A stretch of DNA of 64,000 nucleotides from Ferrovibrio sp965278975. GTDB lineage: Bacteria > Pseudomonadota > Alphaproteobacteria > Ferrovibrionales > Ferrovibrionaceae. Shown one piece after another: positions 1-10,311 of this stretch (position 1 is the first letter of the stretch; each line of letters begins with the position of its first letter). The notes under the pieces were generated by a model. It was not told where the DNA came from, did no database searches, and worked only from the letters and a program-made list of their open reading frames with translations. Made by a program: the position numbers and the translations under genes. Location: NCBI RefSeq assembly GCF_965278975.1, contig NZ_OZ257126.1:4526001-4590000 (forward strand), written 5' to 3'.

Positions 1-600
1 CGCTGTCTGCTTGCCGTAGCCCTGGCCCAGGGTCCACAGCGTCTCATCCCAGCCATAGGTCTGGCGGCAGCTTACATCCTTGGCCAGGTCCATGCCTTCC
101 AGGCCCGGCCAGGCCTTGGCCTGGGCGGTGAGCGCGGCGATATCGAACTTGCCGTCCTTGCGGTAGGCGATCACGCCGTTCGGCGCACCGAGATCGCGGA
201 TGCGCCGGGTCATGGCGCGGGTATCGATGCCGGACAGGCCGATCAGGTTGCGCGCCTTGAGCCAGGCATCCAGGTGATGGTCGCTGCGGAAGTTGGAGGG
301 CGCGGTGATCGGCGCGCGCAGGATCAGGCCGCGTGCGGCGATGCCCTGGGTTTCGATATCTTCCGGGTTGGTGCCGGTATTGCCGATATGCGGAAAGGTG
401 AAGGTGATGATCTGGCCGGCATAGGAAGGATCGGTGAGGATTTCCTGGTAGCCCGTCATCGAGGTGTTGAAGCAGATTTCGCCTTCCGCAACGCCCTCGG
501 CGCCGAGGCCATGGCCGCGGAAAACACTGCCATCGGCCAGGACGACGATTCCCGTCAGCCCTGGTTGCGGCGGCTGCGGGTCGATCGGCTGCGGCGACAT
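1..600 (-). CDS. carA: carbamoyl-phosphate synthase small subunit, N-terminal part (cut by window edge)
   Basis: Small (glutaminase) subunit of carbamoyl-phosphate synthase. It releases ammonia from glutamine and channels it to CarB for arginine and pyrimidine synthesis. Only the first 200 codons are present, since the gene runs off the left end; full CarA is usually about 380-400 residues. The visible part is the N-terminal domain, with the conserved stretch SMTGYQEILTDPSY around residues 47-60 and GIDTRAMTRRIRD near residues 120-135. The glutaminase domain with its catalytic Cys lies outside the window. The ATG at 598-600 is preferred because the family homology starts within about 15 residues of it. 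It is divergent from yqeY. Confidence 0.95.
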   Translation of the reverse strand, partial: MSPQPIDPQPPQPGLTGIVVLADGSVFRGHGLGAEGVAEGEICFNTSMTGYQEILTDPSYAGQIITFTFPHIGNTGTNPEDIETQGIAARGLILRAPITAPSNFRSDHHLDAWLKARNLIGLSGIDTRAMTRRIRDLGAPNGVIAYRKDGKFDIAALTAQAKAWPGLEGMDLAKDVSCRQTYGWDETLWTLGQGYGKQTA

Positions 601-895
601 GTCCGGTACTCCATCTGGCGCCGCTGGAGGCGCAGTATTTGGGCCGCATGAAGCTGCCGGAGCGGGTTTAAGCGAACCTCGGCTCCGGGCTGCTGACGGC
701 CCTGTTGTGGATGAGCGGCCGGGCGCTGACTTGCCCCGCCGACCGGGGCCGGACCATAGCAAATCACGCCATTCCGTCAAGTCGCAACATGTATCGAAAC
801 ATTCAGAGTTATCAACAGGTTATAGTTTTTGCCTGGAATCGGATGTTCGAGTATGCTCGCCCCTTTCCGGTATGCTTTTCGTGGGGATAAAAACG
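601..895. promoter_or_regulatory. divergent intergenic region between carA and yqeY
   Basis: About 295 bases separate the two divergent starts, so promoters for both transcripts must lie here. I see no convincing gene. The section 781-890 is more AT-rich than its surroundings and is the likely promoter area for yqeY-dnaG-rpoD. I could not identify a clear PyrR, ArgR or other operator by eye. Confidence 0.4.
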
Positions 896-1354
896 ATGTT
901 GCGGACAACCCTGAGCGACGCCCTCAAAGAGGCGATGAAGGCCAAAGATGCCCGCCGTATCAGTACCTTGCGGCTGATCCTGGCGGCGCTCAAGGACCGC
1001 GATATCAACGCCCGCACCGATGGCGCCGACCGCACCGGGATTCCGGAGCAGGATATTCTCGCCATGCTCCAGACCATGGTGCGCCAGCGCCGCGAATCGA
1101 TCAGCGCCTATGAACAGGGCGGCCGCCCCGACCTGGTGGACCAGGAAAAGGAAGAAATCGCCATCATCGAGTCGTTCCTGCCCAAGCAGATGGAGCAGGC
1201 CGAGATCGAAGCCGCCGCCAAGGCCGCGATTGCCGAAGTGGGCGCCACCGGCATCAAGGATATGGGCAAGGCGATGGGCGTGCTGAAGGGCAAGTATGTC
1301 GGCCAGATGGATTTCGGCAAGGCGTCGGCGGTGCTGAAGGGCCTGCTGAGCTGA
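896..1354 (+). CDS. yqeY: GatB/YqeY domain-containing protein
   Basis: Small cytosolic protein of the YqeY family (152 residues, the usual length). It resembles the tRNA-binding C-terminal domain of the GatB amidotransferase subunit and is thought to act near aminoacyl-tRNA metabolism; its exact role is unsettled. The family signature LRLILAALKDRD is at about residues 25-36, and the C-terminal GKAMGVLKGKYVGQMDFGKASAVLKGLL segment is typical. The open frame extends upstream, but the ATG at 896 is chosen because similarity begins there. It lies 23 bases before dnaG on the same strand. The carA-yqeY-dnaG-rpoD order is a common alphaproteobacterial arrangement. Confidence 0.92.
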   Translation: MLRTTLSDALKEAMKAKDARRISTLRLILAALKDRDINARTDGADRTGIPEQDILAMLQTMVRQRRESISAYEQGGRPDLVDQEKEEIAIIESFLPKQMEQAEIEAAAKAAIAEVGATGIKDMGKAMGVLKGKYVGQMDFGKASAVLKGLLS

Positions 1355-1377
1355 AGCAGGTATAGACTGGAAGGGCC

Positions 1378-3252
1378 ATGGCCCAATTTCCCGAGTCGTT
1401 CCTTGAGGAGCTGCGTAACCGGGTATCGCTGCCTGGCCTGATCGGCCGGCATGTGCGACTGACCAAGCGTGGCCGCGACTATCTCGGCCTGTGCCCGTTC
1501 CACAACGAAAAGACGCCGTCCTTCCACGTCTACGACGATCATTACCATTGCTTCGGCTGCGGCGCCCATGGCGACGCCATCGAATTCCTGAAAAGCAAAA
1601 GCGGCCTCTCCTTCCACGAATCCATTGAGCAGCTGGCGGGCGAAGCCGGCCTTGCCGTGCCGCAGCAGCGGCCCGAGGACCGCGAGCGCGACAAGCAGGC
1701 GGCTTCGCTCAACACCGCGCTTGAGGAATGTGCCAAATGGTATGAAGGCCAGTTGCAGGCCGCCGTGGGCCGCGAGGCGAAAGCCTATGTCGAGCGCCGT
1801 GGCCTGTCGCGCGAAACCATTGCGCGTTTCCGCCTCGGCTATGCCCCGGCTGCCCGCACGGCGCTGAAAGAAGCCATGCTGGCGCGGCAGATCCCGGAAG
1901 CATTGCTGATCGAGAGCGGCATGCTGATCAAGCCCGATGATGGCGGCCAGAGCTATGACCGCTTCCGCAACCGGGTGATGTTTCCGATTGCGGACCGGCG
2001 CGGCCGGGTGATCGCCTTCGGCGGCCGCGCGCTGGACCCGGATGCCCCGGCCAAGTATCTCAACTCGCCGGAAACGCCGCTGTTTCACAAGAGCCACACG
2101 CTCTACAACATCGCGCTGGCCCGCGAGGCGTCGCGCGAGGCCGGCACCGTGCTGGTGGCGGAAGGCTACATGGACGTGATCGCGCTGGCCCAGGCCGGCA
2201 TCAGCCATGCCGTGGCACCGCTCGGCACGGCGCTGACCGAGGACCAGATGGCGCTGCTGTGGCGCATGGCGGCAGAGCCGGTGCTGTGTTTCGACGGCGA
2301 CAAGGCCGGCCTCAAGGCAGCGCTCCGCGCCGTGGACCGCGCCCTGCCCTTGCTGGAACCGGGCAAGTCCTTCCGCTTCGCCCTGCTGCCTGCCGGCCAG
2401 GACCCGGACGATCTGGTAAAGGCAGGCGGGCGGGCCGCAATGGAGGAAGTACTCGCCCAGGCCCTGCCGCTTTCCGAGATGCTGTGGCGCAAGGAAACCG
2501 AGGGCCAGGCCATCGACACCCCGGAACGCCGCGCGGCGCTGGAAAACACGCTCAAGGCCGCCGCCTTCCGCATCAAGCATCCAGGCGTGCAGAACCACTA
2601 CCGCGAGCATCTGCGCGAGCGGCTGCGTACCCTTTTTGCCCCTGCCCGCCCCAGCCGCCCAGGCGGCCTTAAGCAATTCGGCCCCGGCCAGATGCGCCCA
2701 GGCTGGACCGGGGAACGCTGGACCGGCGGCCGGCCCGGTTTTGGCCGCCCGGTGGGGGATATGGCCGCCCCCCAGGCCCCGGATACCGGCGACCGGCGGG
2801 AAAAAGCCCTGCTTATGGGATTACTCCGCCATCCCTGGCTGGTAGAAGACCATGCCGAGGCGGTGGCGCGGCTGACATTCCCGAATCACCTGCTTGACAG
2901 CCTCAAGATGCGGATTCTAGAAGAAGCCTCCCGCCATCCCGGTCTTGACGGCGAGGGTCTGGCGTCCCATCTGAGGGGCCAGGGCCTTGGCACGTCGCTC
3001 GACCTCGTGTTCGGCGAGGAATATCGGGTGCTTGAGCCATTTACCAAGGCCGAGACCCTGCGAGACAAGGTTGAGAGAGGCTGGTTCCAGGCCGTGCAGC
3101 GTTATCGGTTGAACGAGCTGGAAAAGGAACTGGCGGCCGCCCAGGCGGAACTCGCCGATGATATGAGCCCGGATGCCTGGCGCCGTTTTTCGGCATTGCA
3201 GGCGGAAGTGGGCGCGGCCCGAAGCCAGGTATCGGCCTCGGACGACGAGTGA
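1378..3252 (+). CDS. dnaG: DNA primase
   Basis: Synthesises RNA primers at the replication fork, acting with the DnaB helicase. At 624 residues it has the normal length. The CHC2 zinc-binding domain is at the N-terminus with ligands C39, H42, C58 and C61. The TOPRIM catalytic core shows E262 (in VAEGYMDV) and D306/D308 (in CFDGDKAG). The C-terminal helicase-binding region follows a Pro/Gly-rich linker at about residues 420-470. The ATG at 1378 begins the canonical primase N-terminus. It is part of the macromolecular-synthesis operon with rpoD downstream. Confidence 0.97.
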   Translation: MAQFPESFLEELRNRVSLPGLIGRHVRLTKRGRDYLGLCPFHNEKTPSFHVYDDHYHCFGCGAHGDAIEFLKSKSGLSFHESIEQLAGEAGLAVPQQRPEDRERDKQAASLNTALEECAKWYEGQLQAAVGREAKAYVERRGLSRETIARFRLGYAPAARTALKEAMLARQIPEALLIESGMLIKPDDGGQSYDRFRNRVMFPIADRRGRVIAFGGRALDPDAPAKYLNSPETPLFHKSHTLYNIALAREASREAGTVLVAEGYMDVIALAQAGISHAVAPLGTALTEDQMALLWRMAAEPVLCFDGDKAGLKAALRAVDRALPLLEPGKSFRFALLPAGQDPDDLVKAGGRAAMEEVLAQALPLSEMLWRKETEGQAIDTPERRAALENTLKAAAFRIKHPGVQNHYREHLRERLRTLFAPARPSRPGGLKQFGPGQMRPGWTGERWTGGRPGFGRPVGDMAAPQAPDTGDRREKALLMGLLRHPWLVEDHAEAVARLTFPNHLLDSLKMRILEEASRHPGLDGEGLASHLRGQGLGTSLDLVFGEEYRVLEPFTKAETLRDKVERGWFQAVQRYRLNELEKELAAAQAELADDMSPDAWRRFSALQAEVGAARSQVSASDDE

Positions 3253-3262
3253 TGATGAGACT

Positions 3263-3297
3263 GGAGCCGTTCCTCGCGGGGCGGCTCCGTGTGTTTT
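3263..3297 (+). terminator. dnaG-rpoD intergenic hairpin
   Basis: An 11-bp stem (3263-3273 paired with 3278-3288, including two G-T pairs) closes a TCGC tetraloop and is followed by GTGTGTTTT. It looks like a weak intrinsic terminator or an RNA-processing site between dnaG and rpoD. In the E. coli operon this same interval is where primase and sigma levels are uncoupled; the equivalent function here is inferred. Confidence 0.45.
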
Positions 3298-3345
3298 GGA
3301 CAGGCCCGGTGCATAAAGCATCGCGGTAACGGTTTAGGAAGCGGC

Positions 3346-5413
<2,068 letters not shown>

Positions 5414-5415
<2 letters not shown>

Positions 5416-5464
5416 GGCGCGTTAAGCGCCTCGGGCATGATACCTGAGGGGTCAGCCCCTCAGG
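5414..5464 (+). terminator. two tandem hairpins after rpoD
   Basis: The first stem pairs 5414-5420 with 5426-5432 and overlaps the last bases of rpoD. The second pairs 5443-5451 with 5456-5464, a perfect 9-bp stem with a 4-base loop. Neither is followed by a T-run, so they may be RNA 3'-end stabilisers or tRNA-processing boundaries rather than classic terminators. Confidence 0.4.
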
Positions 5465-5468
5465 CACC

Positions 5469-5545
5469 GGGCCTGTAGCTCAACTGGTTAGAGCCGGCCG
5501 CTCATAACGGTCTGGTTGGGGGTTCAAGTCCCTCCGGGCCCACCA
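5469..5545 (+). tRNA. tRNA with CAU anticodon, probably tRNA-Ile2 (lysidine-modified)
   Basis: A 77-nucleotide cloverleaf with encoded CCA. The acceptor stem GGGCCTG pairs with CGGGCCC, the D arm is GCTC/GAGC, the anticodon loop is CTCATAA, and the T arm contains GTTCAAG. The CAU anticodon alone cannot separate elongator Met, initiator Met and Ile2. The acceptor pairs C4-G69 and C5-G68 match TilS recognition features known from E. coli tRNA-Ile2 and differ from E. coli elongator tRNA-Met. This supports the Ile2 (AUA-decoding) assignment, pending comparison with the genome's other CAU tRNAs. Confidence 0.9.
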
Positions 5546-5681
5546 TTTTCCTGCCGGTTTCCGCTGCGTTTCGCAGCCGCCGTCACAGTTTCCGGCGCTT
5601 TTCCGCCCTCCCCTGTTCCGGGTTGGTGGGGCTATACTGGTATCTGTACGCCGCGCCAGATGAGCCAGAAGAGACCGCCCC

Positions 5682-6566
5682 ATGCCAACCGATGCCGGTC
5701 CGAGTCCCCCTGATCAGAAGCCACCCGCCGCTCCCCAGCGCCCGCTGCCGCGCAAGCTGACCACGATCTTCTGCGCCGATGTGCAGGGCTACAGTGCCCA
5801 GGTGGAGGCCGACGAGGTCGGCACCGTGCAGCGGCTCAAGCTCTATCGCGGCGAGATGATCCAGGAGATCGAGCGCCATCATGGCCGGGTGGTGAATACC
5901 TGGGGCGATGGCCTGCTGGCGGAATTCTCCTCGCCAGTGGAAGCCGTGTTCGCCGCCGTGGAGGCGCAGCGCCGCGTCGCCGCACGCAATGCGGCGCTCA
6001 AAATTGATGCGCCCGGCACACCGGCGCTGCAATTCCGCATCGGCATCAATCTCGGCGACGTGATGGTGGATGGCGACGACCTGCTCGGCGATGGCGTGAA
6101 CATCGCCGCGCGGCTGGAATCGCTGGCCGAGGCCGGCGGCGTGTGCATTTCCGGCACGGTGTTCGAGCAGGTGCGCAAGAAGCTGGATTTCGGCTTCGAC
6201 TTCATCGGCTCGCGCGAGATCAAGAATATCGCCGAGCCGGTGCCGGCCTATCGCATCCAGGTGGATGAAGCCGCCCGCGCCAGCGCCCAGCCGCCACTAC
6301 GCCCGCAGCAACCTATGCGCCAGCAACCGCAGCAGGATGAAGCAGGCGGCGAACCTTTGGATACAGCGCAGGCGATCCGCAAATGGCGCCGCAATGCCAT
6401 GCGCGGCGCCGTGGTGATCACCTTCCTGGCGCTGATCAACCTGTTCACCAGCCGCCACAGCATCTGGTTCCACTGGCCGCTGCTGGGCGTGTGCGTGATG
6501 CTGGCGCTGCGCTATCCCTACGGCGTCGATCCGCGCCGCATGTGGCCGCTCTGGCGCCAGGATTAG
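5682..6566 (+). CDS. class III adenylate/guanylate cyclase with C-terminal membrane segment
   Basis: Predicted nucleotide cyclase making cAMP or cGMP. At 294 residues, the catalytic CHD domain spans about residues 25-185. The two metal-binding aspartates are visible as D33 (FCADVQGYS) and D77 (NTWGDGLLAEF), and GINLGDVMVDGDDLLGDGVN forms the second half of the active site. A Gln/Pro-rich linker leads to two hydrophobic segments at about residues 244-282 ending near RYPYGVDPR, which resembles a small 2TM anchor. The sequence does not settle ATP versus GTP preference. It stands alone between the tRNA and the chemoreceptor gene. Confidence 0.85.
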   Translation: MPTDAGPSPPDQKPPAAPQRPLPRKLTTIFCADVQGYSAQVEADEVGTVQRLKLYRGEMIQEIERHHGRVVNTWGDGLLAEFSSPVEAVFAAVEAQRRVAARNAALKIDAPGTPALQFRIGINLGDVMVDGDDLLGDGVNIAARLESLAEAGGVCISGTVFEQVRKKLDFGFDFIGSREIKNIAEPVPAYRIQVDEAARASAQPPLRPQQPMRQQPQQDEAGGEPLDTAQAIRKWRRNAMRGAVVITFLALINLFTSRHSIWFHWPLLGVCVMLALRYPYGVDPRRMWPLWRQD

Positions 6567-6761
6567 CGCCTGTTTAGATCAATGTGACGTATTCTGGCGC
6601 AACGCTACAATTTTACATATCACACGGTTAAATATCGCTAATGCCTTGCAGACGTTAGCGGATTGTCACTGGGTCAAAATTATTCCCGGGTCTAGAGGGG
6701 AGTTACCGGACAGGCGCAGGACGCGCTTGCCCGCCAAACACCTGGCATTCCGGAGACCCCC

Positions 6762-8699
6762 ATGTTGCGCTTCCTGAACAACACCAAAATCCTCACCCGT
6801 ATCGCGGCTCTGCTTATCCTGATGTCATTCGCCACCATCGGCGTTGGCGTTATGGCCCGCTACATCATCGATGTCTCCGACCAGGTGACCGATGACATGG
6901 CGAATGCCGCGACCCGCGCGCTGTACAGCGATAATGTATTCGCCCTGAGCCAGACCGCGATCGCCGATTCCCGCGGCCTCTATATGGCGACCACGCCAGA
7001 GGAAACCGAGCGCTACGCGAAAGCCATCGAAGCGACCCTGAGTGAGATGGACATCAAGCTCAATGCCTGGGGGAAGATTCAGCCTGCCGACGAAAAGGCA
7101 AATTTCGCAGAGACCCGTCGCATGGTGGATGCTTTCGCAGCCTCGCGTCACGAAATCTCGCGCATTGCCCGCACCGAAGGAGCACTGGCGGCGCGCACCT
7201 ACCAAACCCGGCCGGAAGTTGGCGCCGTGCGCGATGCCGCCGTGACTAACCTGCGCAATACCGCCACCACCCTGAACAAGGCGGTAAACGATTTGAACGA
7301 CAACGTGACGGTGCTTTACCGTCAGCAGCGCGTGATGCTGCTGATTGCTGTGGCGGCTGCCGTGACGATCGGCCTGCTGATTGGCGGCTTCACCGCCATC
7401 GGCACTATCATCCGCCCGATCCGCGCCATGACCGGCACCATGACCACGCTGGCCGGCGGCGATACCACGGTTGCCGTGGATGGCGCCCAGCGCAAGGACG
7501 AGATCGGCGCCATGGCCCGCGCGGTGCAGGTGTTCAAGGACAACATGATTGCCCGCGAGAAGGCGGAAGCCGATATCGCCGAGCAGCGCCGTGTCACCGA
7601 GGCGCAACGCACCGAGCGCGAGGCCCGCGAGCGCAAGGCGATCGAGGAAATCTCCCAGCTTTGCGACAAGGCTTCGGCTGGCGACCTCGGCACGCGGCTG
7701 AACGAGACCGGCAAGGAAGGCTTCCTGCTCACCATCAGCCAGCAGCTCAACGGCCTTACCGGCATGTTGCAGCAGGTGACCGGCGAAATCGCCACTGTTG
7801 CCGGCGGCATGGCCCAGGGCGATCTGAGCAACGACATCCGTGGCAATTACCAGGGCGTGTTCGGTCAGCTCAAGATCGACATGAACCGCATGGCGGTGAA
7901 GCTGCGCCAGATTGCCGGCGATCTCGGCTCAAGTGCAGCCAATGTGAATGATGCGGCGGCGGAAATCTCCAGCGGCAGCCAGGATCTGGCGCAACGCACC
8001 GAGGCACAGGCTGCCGCCATCGAGCAAACCGCGGCATCGATGCATGAAATCACCACCACGGTGAAGCAGAATGCCGATAATGCGCAGGCCGCGAACCAGC
8101 TGGCCGAAACCGCCCATGGCGCGGCCGAAAATGGTGGCAAGGTGATGCGCGATGTGGTGAGCGCGATGGGCGAGATCGAGACCTCGGCCACCCGCATCAC
8201 CGATATCGTCGGCCTGATCGACGAGATCGCCTTCCAGACCAACCTGCTGGCACTCAATGCCAGCGTGGAAGCGGCGCGTGCCGGCGAAGCCGGTAAGGGC
8301 TTCGCTGTCGTGGCGCAGGAAGTGCGGGCGCTGGCGCAGCGTTCCGCCAATGCCTCGAAGGACATCAAGGCGCTGATCAACCAGTCCAACGCCCAGGTGC
8401 GCGAAGGCGGCAAGCTGGTTGGCGAAGCCGGGCGCAGCCTGGAGGATATCGTCAAGGCGGTGCAGAAGGTCTCCACCATTGTTGCCGAAATCGCTGCCGC
8501 CAGCCGCGAACAGGCACTGGGCCTGGAGCAGATCAACACTGCCGTCGGCTCGATGGATGAAATGACCCAGCGCAACGGCGCCCTGGTGGAAGAAACCTCG
8601 GCTTCGGCCCAGGCGCTTTCCAACCAGGCCAGCGACCTGGCGAAACTGGTCAGCTTCTTCAAGGTCGGGCGTCCCCAGACGCTGGCCCGGGCGGCCTGA
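6762..8699 (+). CDS. methyl-accepting chemotaxis protein
   Basis: Transmembrane chemoreceptor of 645 residues. TM1 is at about residues 12-34, followed by a roughly 155-residue helical periplasmic sensor domain. TM2 is at about 190-213, followed by a HAMP domain and a second HAMP-like segment (near 300-360). The long cytoplasmic signalling domain carries the hairpin-tip motif DEIAFQTNLLALNASVEAAR and AGEAGKGFAVVAQEVRALA. No C-terminal CheR-tethering pentapeptide is seen. The ligand is unknown. It lies 16 bases upstream of cheW, so receptor and adaptor are probably co-expressed. The roughly 195-base upstream gap (6567-6761) is AT-rich and should hold the promoter. Confidence 0.93.
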   Translation: MLRFLNNTKILTRIAALLILMSFATIGVGVMARYIIDVSDQVTDDMANAATRALYSDNVFALSQTAIADSRGLYMATTPEETERYAKAIEATLSEMDIKLNAWGKIQPADEKANFAETRRMVDAFAASRHEISRIARTEGALAARTYQTRPEVGAVRDAAVTNLRNTATTLNKAVNDLNDNVTVLYRQQRVMLLIAVAAAVTIGLLIGGFTAIGTIIRPIRAMTGTMTTLAGGDTTVAVDGAQRKDEIGAMARAVQVFKDNMIAREKAEADIAEQRRVTEAQRTEREARERKAIEEISQLCDKASAGDLGTRLNETGKEGFLLTISQQLNGLTGMLQQVTGEIATVAGGMAQGDLSNDIRGNYQGVFGQLKIDMNRMAVKLRQIAGDLGSSAANVNDAAAEISSGSQDLAQRTEAQAAAIEQTAASMHEITTTVKQNADNAQAANQLAETAHGAAENGGKVMRDVVSAMGEIETSATRITDIVGLIDEIAFQTNLLALNASVEAARAGEAGKGFAVVAQEVRALAQRSANASKDIKALINQSNAQVREGGKLVGEAGRSLEDIVKAVQKVSTIVAEIAAASREQALGLEQINTAVGSMDEMTQRNGALVEETSASAQALSNQASDLAKLVSFFKVGRPQTLARAA

Positions 8700-8715
8700 A
8701 CAGGAGGCATGAAAC

Positions 8716-9174
8716 ATGGAAACCTTCGACGCCCTGCTGGTGACGCTTGGTGAGCAGGCCTATGCCCTGCCGCTGCTGCAGATTCAGGAAATCCGCGGCT
8801 GGACCACTGTCTCCCCGCTGCCCAGTTGCGATCCAAGCTGCCTCGGGCTGCTGAACCTGCGCGGCCAGGTATTGGCGGTACTGGACGCCCGCCTGCTGAT
8901 GGGCAAGCCGGCCCCTGCCCCCAAGCCGCAGGATGTGATCGTGGTGGCGGTGCTGGATGGCAAGCCTTTTGGCCTGCTGGTTGATAGCGTGTCCGATATC
9001 ATCATCATCGACACCGAGCAGATCACCCGTGCCGAAAGCGGCGAAGCCTGGTCATCCCGGCTGGTGGATGGCGTGGCCAGCATCGGCGACAAGCTGGTGC
9101 CGATGATCTCGCTGCAGCATATCGGCAGTCAGCAGACGGGCGCCCAGCCCCCTGCTCTGCCACAGGCGGCATAA
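8716..9174 (+). CDS. cheW: chemotaxis coupling protein CheW
   Basis: Adaptor linking chemoreceptors to the CheA kinase. It has 152 residues, the normal single-domain size. The CheW fold signature is visible as YALPLLQIQEIRGW near residues 16-29, LGLLNLRGQVLAVLDARLLMG around 42-62, and VDSVSDIIIID around 88-98. AGGAGG lies just before the ATG. No cheA, cheY or cheR is in the window, so this is probably a receptor-specific accessory CheW. Confidence 0.93.
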   Translation: METFDALLVTLGEQAYALPLLQIQEIRGWTTVSPLPSCDPSCLGLLNLRGQVLAVLDARLLMGKPAPAPKPQDVIVVAVLDGKPFGLLVDSVSDIIIIDTEQITRAESGEAWSSRLVDGVASIGDKLVPMISLQHIGSQQTGAQPPALPQAA

Positions 9175-9180
9175 TCCGTT

Positions 9181-9579
9181 CTAGGCCGCCTTGCCTGCTA
9201 CCGAAAACAGCAGCGCAAGGCCCCAGAACAGCACAGCCAGCAGCATGGCGAACAGCGCATAGCGCAGATAGGTCTCATGCAGCGCCTGAGCGATCAGGCG
9301 CTGCGCGTGCACCGGCAGCAGGTCGATCTGACGGCCGAGCAGGATCCAGACTTCCGTATGCTTGTAGGAGGCCCGGCGCACGATCTGCGCCTTCAGCACC
9401 AACACGGCCGCCACCAGCATGGTGAGAATGGCGCCGCTTTTCAGCGACAGCACCGGCTCGTAGATCAGGCCGATCATGGTGCACCAGATCGCCAGCGCGG
9501 CGAAGAAACAGCCACGCCCCACCGAGAGGCCGGCCAGGCGGCGGATGCGCTGGTCGATGGCCTCGATATCTTCTTCCAT
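9181..9579 (-). CDS. small membrane protein of unknown function (third in a three-gene run)
   Basis: 132 residues with a charged, possibly coiled-coil N-terminus (MEEDIEAIDQRIRRLAGL). Two hydrophobic segments follow at about residues 24-65, and another at about residues 105-128. I do not recognise the family. It is the last of three consecutive small membrane-protein genes on the minus strand (10210 to 9181, gaps of 4 and 9 bases), so they probably form one transcript. It ends 6 bases from cheW in convergent orientation. Confidence 0.6.
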   Translation of the reverse strand: MEEDIEAIDQRIRRLAGLSVGRGCFFAALAIWCTMIGLIYEPVLSLKSGAILTMLVAAVLVLKAQIVRRASYKHTEVWILLGRQIDLLPVHAQRLIAQALHETYLRYALFAMLLAVLFWGLALLFSVAGKAA

Positions 9580-9588
9580 CCGAATCCG

Positions 9589-9891
9589 TCAGATCAGGCC
9601 GGGCAGGGTGAGCAGGAAGGCAGCGCCGAGCCACACCAGCATCGACAGGGTATCGGTCATCTGCCGGCCGGTGAAACGCTCGAACAAGGCCGCCGGCACA
9701 CCGGAGACGATCAGCGTGGAGATAGAGACGATCAGAGACGTGCCATAGAGAATGGCGATGGGGGTCTGCGGCGCGAATTCCGGCATCCAGACCGGCGCCC
9801 AGAGGAATACCAGCGGCACGATCGGCGAAACAAAGCCATTGATCAGCGTGACGCCGAGCACAGCAACGAAAAGCGTTTGCGTGTTCAGCAT
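9589..9891 (-). CDS. small membrane protein of unknown function (second in the run)
   Basis: 100 residues from the ATG at 9889-9891; a longer in-frame extension to 9951 would overlap the upstream gene and adds Arg/Cys-rich sequence unlike the rest. Three hydrophobic segments are apparent: LFVAVLGVTLINGFVSPIVP, IAILYGTSLIVSISTLIV and LSMLVWLGAAFLLTLPGL. A basic/aromatic loop (ALFERFTGR) sits between the last two. No family recognised. It is sandwiched between two other small membrane genes, which suggests a shared membrane assembly. Confidence 0.6.
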   Translation of the reverse strand: MLNTQTLFVAVLGVTLINGFVSPIVPLVFLWAPVWMPEFAPQTPIAILYGTSLIVSISTLIVSGVPAALFERFTGRQMTDTLSMLVWLGAAFLLTLPGLI

Positions 9892-9895
9892 GGCG

Positions 9896-10210
9896 TCAAT
9901 TCCCCAGGGTCGGCGCCAGGCCGTAGCGCGCGAACAGCACATAAGCGACATAGCGCAGCAGGAAGGCCCAGAAGGCCGTGACCAGGGGCAGGATGCGCGG
10001 CAGCACGAAAGCCGGCGTGAAGAAGCCGACGAAAAGCACCGGCCAAGCGGTGAGGCGCACGAACCAGCGATAGATGTAGTTCGGGCTGTCGGGTGGCAGG
10101 AAGGCGCTCATCAGGAAGCGACCGACGCAGGTCCAGCCAATTGTCGCCAAGCCATAGGCAACGATCCAGAAGGGCAGAAAATCCCAGAAAAAGTCAGGCT
10201 TCGCGGGCAT
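9896..10210 (-). CDS. small membrane protein of unknown function (first in the run)
   Basis: 104 residues from the ATG at 10208-10210. A TTG two codons upstream is possible, but AAGGT lies about 6 bases before the ATG. It contains about three hydrophobic segments (FWIVAYGLATIGWTCVGRFL, WPVLFVGFFTPAFVLPRIL, TAFWAFLLRYVAYVLFARYG) and many aromatic residues. The family is not recognised. A TTGTTTACAA sequence lies at 10219-10228, immediately upstream, and resembles motifs seen before the transporter genes further along. Confidence 0.6.
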   Translation of the reverse strand: MPAKPDFFWDFLPFWIVAYGLATIGWTCVGRFLMSAFLPPDSPNYIYRWFVRLTAWPVLFVGFFTPAFVLPRILPLVTAFWAFLLRYVAYVLFARYGLAPTLGN

Positions 10211-10248
10211 CGACAAACCTTGTTTACAAACGCAGGAAATCTGCGGGC

Positions 10249-10288
10249 AAAAAGAAAGCGGCGGGGATCATCATACGATCCCCGCCGC
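10249..10288 (-). terminator. intrinsic terminator of the symporter operon
   Basis: A perfect 12-bp GC-rich stem (10258-10269 with 10277-10288) and 7-base loop. On the minus strand it is followed by TTTCTTTTT (10257-10249). It lies 23 bases after the stop of the sodium:solute symporter gene and is a textbook Rho-independent terminator for it. Confidence 0.9.
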
Positions 10289-10311
10289 CTGTTACAAGCC
10301 AGTGACGCCGA

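Noticed and set aside
44..649. 201-residue open frame on the minus strand overlapping carA
   Set aside because: It is Arg/Pro-rich and lies in another frame of the well-supported carA gene; no family features.
1108..2676. 522-residue minus-strand frame across dnaG
   Set aside because: A long shadow frame caused by high GC content. The opposite strand encodes intact primase with all catalytic residues.
9277..9981. 234-residue plus-strand frame over the small membrane-protein run
   Set aside because: It is rich in Gln, Arg and Asp, with no recognisable domain, and lies opposite three hydrophobic frames that tile exactly with short gaps.
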